Of a stretch of 64,000 nt of DNA, positions 58,687 through 64,000 are shown one piece after another. Numbering within the stretch: the first letter of the stretch is position 1; every line of letters starts with the position of its first letter. Source of the DNA: Clavelina lepadiformis (Eukaryota > Chordata > Ascidiacea > Aplousobranchia > Clavelinidae); contig NC_135248.1 in the NCBI RefSeq assembly GCF_947623445.1, positions 12,595,820-12,659,819 on the forward strand, in the 5' to 3' direction. Under the pieces are notes generated by a model, which was not told the DNA's origin, did no database searches, and saw only the letters and a list, made by a program, of their open reading frames with translations. The position numbers and the translations under genes are program-made.

Positions 58687-60396
58687 CTAATCTTCTTCAG
58701 GTTTTGTTCTGCATAGCACAAACATATTACTACCCACACGACCTTCGGGGAAGTGTGTGTGAAAATAACTTTGACATTTAATATAGCACGATGAAAAAAT
58801 ATGTCCATGTTTTTCGTAGAAAACATCAAAAAGAACAATTCGATTTGGTAAGTTCAAGCAGGAATCTTCAAAATTATTATACTCGCTAAAATTAAAGTTG
58901 TTTTTAAACCACTGCACTGGGTCCAAATAAAATTCATCAGCTTCATCAATATAACCCTCACGGTCATGAAAATCAGGGTCACAAGTTAAAAAACGCATGG
59001 AAATATTCCTATGTATGAAGCTGTGATATGGTGTTGAGTGACACGGCGTTAGAAATAAAACAGATGGCTGAGCAAGTGACATTTCTGAAGTTGTTACATG
59101 CGACTGAGGCAAAATTTCAACATTTTTTTGAAGAAATTTCATCACTTGATGAGGACCAGATTGGTGCACGAGGCCAAAATAAAGGGACAGTGGAATATTT
59201 GTCACAGCTAAAAAAATTAAGAAAAATATTCGTTTCTTTTTGCTTATGTATGATAACGATGTTCCAGAGAACAGGCAGAATATGGGGACAAGAGCTAAAA
59301 TAAATCTAAATTCCTTATGCCCAGGTATACTGTATATAAAAACAGTAAAAATCATAATTACCAGAAAAACATCAAACATGGATAAAGCAACATTTGTGCA
59401 TTGCAACTGCCCAGAAACTAAACATCGAGATTTTTTATCACAGTACAAAATCCACAAACCATGCGCTGAAAATGGTAAAATCGTACCAACAACTACAGGT
59501 AGGCCCTGAGAGAGGTACCAATGCCAAGCATGGCTACCATAAAAAGTACCCTGGTTGTTTATAATGTTAAACTTTAGGAAATTGTAATGTGGGCTGGTCC
59601 ATCTTCCATAGCACAGGTAATCAGCACCAAATGACAAAGTCAGCAAAACAAAACAGACTGCAATGATAGTTTTTAAAGACCGGAATACTGCGTAATAACT
59701 TTCAGTCTTCAACCTGTGAAGTAGTAAAACGTACAGAGGAATCCAAAGTGTAATACTAGTGGGCCTAACAACGGCAGCCAGTCCTGCTATACATGTAAAT
59801 ATTTTAAGATTCTGATCAAAATTGGTCTTCTGGTTGATATAGGCCAAAGGGTAAAAGTAAACAGCAATACAAAACAGAACAGCTTCCAATGTATTAATTA
59901 ATGTTCTAGTACAGCAATACCACCAGAACCATGACAGCGTCAGGCTTGCTATTGTCCACTTGGCAACCATTGCAGAAAACCAACTCTTGACGAATTTGTA
60001 AAAATACCACTCTGCTACAGCGCTCACAACCATCTGAAAAATTCGAGGCGCATATAACACACAGGTCTCACATCCGGCCCATTTTGTGAGTTGATACACA
60101 GATGAGAAGAGTAATGGATGAAGGTATGATCTTATTCCCACTTTCCATTCCCATGTTAAATATCCGTAATTATAAACCATATTGTGAGCGACCTCTAGTG
60201 ACTGCCAGTACTCGTCGGGCACAAACCAGGTCCGCACCAACATCATATTGACAGAACGAAGAATCAGTAAAATAGCTAGAACATGTTTGTCTTCAGATTT
60301 GGAGTGTTTTTGTTCCGGTTTTAACGATATCGGTGCTGGATCAAATTTCTCGGATAATCTTTTTCTTCGGTGAATTTGACGCATGGTTAGTCGCAA
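58687..60396 (-). CDS. PIGB: PIGB, GPI mannosyltransferase 3
   Basis: PIGB is an ER multi-spanning enzyme of glycosyltransferase family 22 that adds the third mannose, from dolichol-phosphate mannose, to GPI anchor precursors. The single exon encodes 569 aa (human 554). The family signature is clear: RTWFVPDEYWQSLEVAHNMV with the acidic DE pair in the first luminal loop, YLTWEWKVGIRSYLHPLLFS, and VVRPTSITLWIPLYVLLLH. Several hydrophobic spans follow, and PGHKEFRFILALVPIFCLFSG is the conserved late motif. A splice-acceptor-like TGATTCTCTCAG lies about 24 nt upstream of the ATG. C2orf69 follows almost without spacing. Confidence 0.95.
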   Translation of the reverse strand: MRLTMRQIHRRKRLSEKFDPAPISLKPEQKHSKSEDKHVLAILLILRSVNMMLVRTWFVPDEYWQSLEVAHNMVYNYGYLTWEWKVGIRSYLHPLLFSSVYQLTKWAGCETCVLYAPRIFQMVVSAVAEWYFYKFVKSWFSAMVAKWTIASLTLSWFWWYCCTRTLINTLEAVLFCIAVYFYPLAYINQKTNFDQNLKIFTCIAGLAAVVRPTSITLWIPLYVLLLHRLKTESYYAVFRSLKTIIAVCFVLLTLSFGADYLCYGRWTSPHYNFLKFNIINNQGTFYGSHAWHWYLSQGLPVVVGTILPFSAHGLWILYCDKKSRCLVSGQLQCTNVALSMFDVFLVIMIFTVFIYSIPGHKEFRFILALVPIFCLFSGTSLSYISKKKRIFFLIFLAVTNIPLSLYFGLVHQSGPHQVMKFLQKNVEILPQSHVTTSEMSLAQPSVLFLTPCHSTPYHSFIHRNISMRFLTCDPDFHDREGYIDEADEFYLDPVQWFKNNFNFSEYNNFEDSCLNLPNRIVLFDVFYEKHGHIFSSCYIKCQSYFHTHFPEGRVGSNMFVLCRTKPEED

Positions 60397-60647
60397 GTTT
60401 TAACTTTCTGAGAGAATCAGATTATCGTTAAGTCTCACCAGGATACTGAACTATACACTCCTTGTTAGTTAATATTGATATCAATGTTAACACCATGTTG
60501 AATTAAACGCTAAATAAGAAGACAATATGAAATTTATAAATTTTACCTGATTAAACATGTAAATAGTCATTAAATATGCAAATATGAACAACAATAAAGT
60601 GCAAGAAAACAAAATCTACATGATTAAAAATTGCCGTTAAATAAACT
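60397..60647 (-). other. Short spacer between the GDPD gene and PIGB
   Basis: 251 bp on the same transcribed strand. I see no canonical AATAAA for the upstream gene on the minus strand and one acceptor-like TGATTCTCTCAG before PIGB, so a longer polycistronic unit is possible but weakly supported. Confidence 0.35.
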
Positions 60648-62093
60648 TTAACTATTTCTGTAAAACATTTTCCTGGAACGAAGAATAGCTAACATTGAAA
60701 TAACACAACAAAGAAAATAAGTCGTTACCCATAGCACATGATATTCATGGGGCGTAGAAGCAAAAATAGGTTTTGTTAAATCGCGATGCATTTTTGGATC
60801 ATCCGAAATAACTGCATAAGCACCCTGGCACCAAGCCAAAGAATATGTCCACTCCGTAGATGAAGTGTAGGAAATTATTGATATATTATACATGTCTTTG
60901 TAGTGCCAAATGAGTCGTTCACTGAGAGTGTTATATTCCAGTATGAGCATTTTTATTTTTCTTGCAATGATGTTGCGAGTATTTGTCTCGGCTCCATAAA
61001 CCTGAACAAAACCCGGTGCAACATTCATGACGTATTCATTCATTGGCCCAGATATCCACATGACCTTGGACTGGTCGATCCTGCTTTTTAACACCGTTTC
61101 GACAATAACGGGAATGTAGTCTTGTATGTGGGGATTCCCCCAATCTCTAGGCATCCGAAGATCAAATATCAGCATCTTGTTGTTGAGCTTTGCCAAGTTC
61201 GCAAGATCCAGCAACGACATGATTTTCTGACGCATAATTTTATCCTTTTTTGACTTTGATAAACTGTGCACTGTACCGTATGGATTCTGATGTAAGAACC
61301 ATTTTCCAGCGTTAAGCTGCTTCAATTCAATCAGTTTGAAGGCTTCAGCGGCACGATACTGCCTGTCAGGAAAAACATCAGCCACATCGCTTGTACGTCG
61401 TAGTGTAACGTCATGTATTAAAAATGGAATCCCGTCCATAGACACTGCTACGTCAGCTTCATAGCCATCCACATTCGCATCATTTGCTTCTTGGAATGAT
61501 AGCAGGGTGTTTTCTGGAGCAAATTTAGGGTTACCCTTGTGCCCAAATATAAGGGGCTTTGGTAAATCATGTATATTGTCCTTGATGCACGGTGAGATTA
61601 ATACATTGGGAATCAACAACAAAATGATGTAATAGCAACAATAAAACACAAGAAATTGAGTTGTGCAATAATCACGCATCCAAAACACTTTGAAACAAAT
61701 GAAAATGATTGACAATATCAAAGCAAACGCATGCAAATATGGCCATGTCAACGAGAAAAAAAGCTTAACTGTCTGCAATTCTGGTCGCCAGATCGCAGCA
61801 ATGACACCATAGCCAATGGTTGCTATGATTGCTGTGGCGATTGCAAAAAGATTAGCACATCTAATGCGTCTCTTTGCAAATTTTATGTTGAGAATGCAAC
61901 TACCTAAAAGAAATGCGTGGACAAGAAATACAAATGCAGTCAGATAGAGAATTAGAGTTGACCAGTTGAACCAAAACCCCAGGTGTTCATACAGCGACTT
62001 GTTGAATATGACGTAGTCATTGCTCACTGCAACCCAACAATACAAATACAGTGAAACCAATAAGAGCATCAGGCATTGCACCAAAATTATCAT
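60648..62093 (-). CDS. GDE2/GDE3-type membrane glycerophosphodiester phosphodiesterase (GDPD5/GDPD2/GDPD4 group)
   Basis: A 481-aa, single-exon ORF. The N-terminal half has six or so hydrophobic segments, followed by an extracellular GDPD catalytic domain with FGHKGNPKFAPENTLLSF, VDGYEADVAVSMDGIPFLIHD (Glu-x-Asp and His-Asp metal/catalytic residues) and LKQLNAGKWF, then a last membrane span. The topology and PENTL, DGVPFL, NAGQWFL-type motifs match vertebrate GDPD2/4/5; these release glycerol or cleave GPI anchors at the cell surface. The first catalytic motif reads GHKG rather than the usual GHRG. Compared with GDPD5 it lacks a ~30-residue cytosolic N-terminus; the ATG sits directly at an acceptor-like CACAG, so an upstream exon may exist. 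Start uncertain; family certain. Confidence 0.88.
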   Translation of the reverse strand: MIILVQCLMLLLVSLYLYCWVAVSNDYVIFNKSLYEHLGFWFNWSTLILYLTAFVFLVHAFLLGSCILNIKFAKRRIRCANLFAIATAIIATIGYGVIAAIWRPELQTVKLFFSLTWPYLHAFALILSIIFICFKVFWMRDYCTTQFLVFYCCYYIILLLIPNVLISPCIKDNIHDLPKPLIFGHKGNPKFAPENTLLSFQEANDANVDGYEADVAVSMDGIPFLIHDVTLRRTSDVADVFPDRQYRAAEAFKLIELKQLNAGKWFLHQNPYGTVHSLSKSKKDKIMRQKIMSLLDLANLAKLNNKMLIFDLRMPRDWGNPHIQDYIPVIVETVLKSRIDQSKVMWISGPMNEYVMNVAPGFVQVYGAETNTRNIIARKIKMLILEYNTLSERLIWHYKDMYNISIISYTSSTEWTYSLAWCQGAYAVISDDPKMHRDLTKPIFASTPHEYHVLWVTTYFLCCVISMLAILRSRKMFYRNS

Positions 62094-62782
62094 CTGTGAA
62101 TTTTGTGGTATGCAAAGTGCAGAACAATTGGAACTTTGGTAAAATCCTTCAGCATTTAGATCAGCTCAAAATCCATTGTAGCAGCACTCAGTGTTCCCTG
62201 TTTCCACCATGTGCAGTGTATCTTATTGTCTTACACACTCTCTCTTAGTGCAACTTACCACTTTAAAAATATTTAGATTTTAAGGTAAAACATTCAACGA
62301 CAACTCAATATCTTGAAATGTACACACAATACAACCTATAGGTTTCATATGTGCAAAGCGAATATCATGGTGTATGTCAAATTTAGGATAGGCTCAAATA
62401 ACATAAATTTTACATGTATAACTATACCTGACTGAAAGGTATTTTTCACAAAACTCATGCATGCTAAGAGCCAGAAAGAAAAATTTTGGCTTGACGGCAT
62501 GCACTGATGCCTCAATGTTTGTTTACTTATTATAAGTTGTCATAAAACTAAAAACCTTCTGTGTACATGTTTGTAATTTGGGTTTGGTGGCCGTGCTGAC
62601 GCTAATAACTTTTTTTGAACTGATTTTTTTGAATTGGTCCATAATGCACGTTTTTGCCCTCGAGGCCTTGTTTGCTCATTTGCCCCTCATTTGCTCGTCA
62701 AATTTGTAGAAATTATTGTCATTAACTGCTAATATGTTTGCAACCACCTTCGTCAGCACAATTTTTTGAAGACGAAAAATAA

Positions 62783-62806
62783 AATGAATGAATGAATGAA
62801 TGAATG
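62783..62806 (+). repeat. (ATGA)n/(GAAT)n microsatellite, possible non-LTR 3' tail
   Basis: About six tandem tetranucleotide units, preceded by gaagacgaaaaataaa. Many LINE and SINE copies end in such short tandem tails, so the sequence to the left could be a 3' fragment of one, but I recognise no coding or family sequence in it. Confidence 0.5.
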
Positions 62807-62887
62807 GACATAATGTTTGCAAGCTTAGGCCGCATGTTCCACTATTACAATTGTACAACAGACAATGACAGATGGTTATCCTAGCGC

Positions 62888-62976
62888 AAAAGTGCACAAC
62901 CAAATGATGTTACAATTTGGGTAGCAGGGGCCTATAGCAATTATAGCATACAAATTCACCTCGTGGTTGTGCACTT
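62888..62976 (-). repeat. Hairpin MITE, copy 3 (inverted)
   Basis: The arms aaagtgcacaacca and tggttgtgcactt match the arms of copies 1 and 2. The core, atgttacaatttgggtagcagggg, is the reverse complement of their ...cccagctactcaaattgtgac... core, so this copy lies in the opposite orientation. A partial copy (ccaaattgtgacgtcattt) follows at 63074-63092. Confidence 0.65.
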
Positions 62977-64000
62977 CTGCACTGCACCTCTTCTGTCAAA
63001 TTCCTTACTGCTTGCTATCATCGTGTGTAGTGCACATCAACATGATGCATTTGCAACCTACTGAACCCTACGATCCAAATTGTGACGTCATTTCGTTGTA
63101 CACTCCTGCACTGGACTCACAAGTTCTATAATTACAGAAATGGGGTCTCTTATACTTTTACGTTATAAAAAGTGTGACTTGAACAATGACGATCGATAAT
63201 TCTGGCTTTGTTTCATAGGTTGATGACGTCAGCATCCTTGGAGCGCAAAGCATAACGCTGTAAATTGGAACTAGTTTTCTGGCCATTACTGGTGCAAGGT
63301 AACATGGTGAAACATTTTCAATGCTCTAGGCCTACCTACTTGCTTACCGAATGTTTCAACATACTCACGACAGTTTTTGGCCATTCTTAATGGAAAATCT
63401 ACATTGCTTTGGCTACAAACTTTTACGTGAAAATACTGGGCGCTTGCCTTAACTTTGCAACCTCATATGACCTCTAGATTCGTTACAAAAAGCACAGGCT
63501 GATTAGGCCTGATTGACGTTCGGTTTTTTGAGCTGTCCTTCCTTTTGGTAACGCTGCATGGATTGTGTACGAATGACGTCATGAGCATATGGGCAAACGC
63601 GTGGGCATTTCGTCACTGGCTTCTGAACGATGGTTTGCAAAGAAAAAGGCACATTTGGAGATTTGAACTCGCGGGGTATTTCTGAATTAAAATATTGCAT
63701 AAATTATAAATGTTGCATAAATTAAAAAAATAGCTTTTGAAAGCGATTTGAGTCAATCTTGATAGATTCGCATTATTTTGTTTGGCTAAATTGTTGAGTT
63801 AGAAGTTACCATTGTTGAACGATTAATTATTAATTATTGTTGTTGAACAACGCAAGATAGTTGCTTAAACTTTTACATTCTGCAAAATTGATGTGATATC
63901 CGGAACAACAATGACATTCTTAATCAAAAACCTAACCTGTCATTTTAACATTTTTCTTTCATTTTAGCGGATTATTTCTTCAGCCACAGAGAATTGCATT

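Larger units (their letters stand above)
62094..64000. other. Region upstream of the GDPD gene, repeats only
   Basis: No gene recognised. It contains a (GAAT)n run, one inverted copy of the hairpin MITE, a partial copy, and a TAGGCCTA palindrome near 63328. A strong minus-strand donor-like GGTAAGTTG near 62265-62257 could end a 5' UTR exon of the GDPD gene. Confidence 0.4.

Noticed and set aside
59028-59509. Plus-strand ORFs of about 90 codons
   Set aside because: Antisense shadows of PIGB, which is supported along its whole length by family motifs.

Overview
The window is eukaryotic nuclear DNA from an animal. AT-rich sequence, compact GT-AG genes with introns mostly of 50-500 bp, a GPI-mannosyltransferase and its neighbour packed like an operon, and clearly chordate-like proteins point to a tunicate, probably an ascidian. 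The species is inferred, not proven. Introns were placed by eye from GT/AG sites and reading phase. For RPL7A, PRDX4, UFL1, POLR3D, COX17 and both ECI1 copies the exon lengths add up to intact frames close to the human protein sizes.

Layout, left to right. 98-5604 (+): the C-terminal half of the elongation factor SUPT6H. 5605-10500: no recognised gene, but a ~1 kb hAT-type element with a 50-bp hAT relic nested in it, and a small hairpin repeat. 10503-14847 (+): an unusual FLYWCH zinc-finger gene ending in an LRR-like module. 16107-18505: a hAT DNA transposon that looks whole, followed 53 bp later by a 341-bp deleted relative. 20533-21801 (-): SHQ1. 22663-27777 (+): a tandem pair of ECI1 genes. 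30014-34613 (+): secreted/ER peroxiredoxin PRDX4 with a decayed transposon in intron 3. 35690-39082 (+): RPL7A, whose introns 3, 4, 6 and 7 each hold a C/D-box snoRNA candidate, including recognisable U24 and U36 relatives. 39172-45044 (-): a large low-complexity nuclear-type protein with a FLASH/CASP8AP2-like N-terminus, tail to tail with RPL7A. 46998-52566 (+): UFL1. 53222-53765 (-): COX17. 54250-57293 (+): POLR3D. 57637-62093 (-): C2orf69, PIGB and a GDE-type phosphodiesterase.

Functional themes are housekeeping: transcription (SUPT6H, POLR3D, possibly FLASH), ribosome and snoRNP biogenesis (RPL7A, its snoRNAs, and SHQ1, which assembles H/ACA RNPs), mitochondria (ECI1, COX17, C2orf69), the ER (PRDX4, UFL1, PIGB). 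Gene spacing is tight. RPL7A and the FLASH-like gene have poly(A) signals about 30 bp apart on opposite strands. PIGB and C2orf69 are separated by 45 bp holding a strong pyrimidine tract and splice acceptor, as in trans-spliced tunicate operons.

The most interesting items are the snoRNA set in RPL7A (two guides match conserved 28S rRNA segments, two are less certain), the PIGB-C2orf69 operon junction, the FLYWCH/LRR gene, a COX17 with a possible basic N-terminal extension, and a series of hAT insertions with readable 8-bp target duplications. No tRNA gene, rRNA, CRISPR array or virus-derived element was recognised.
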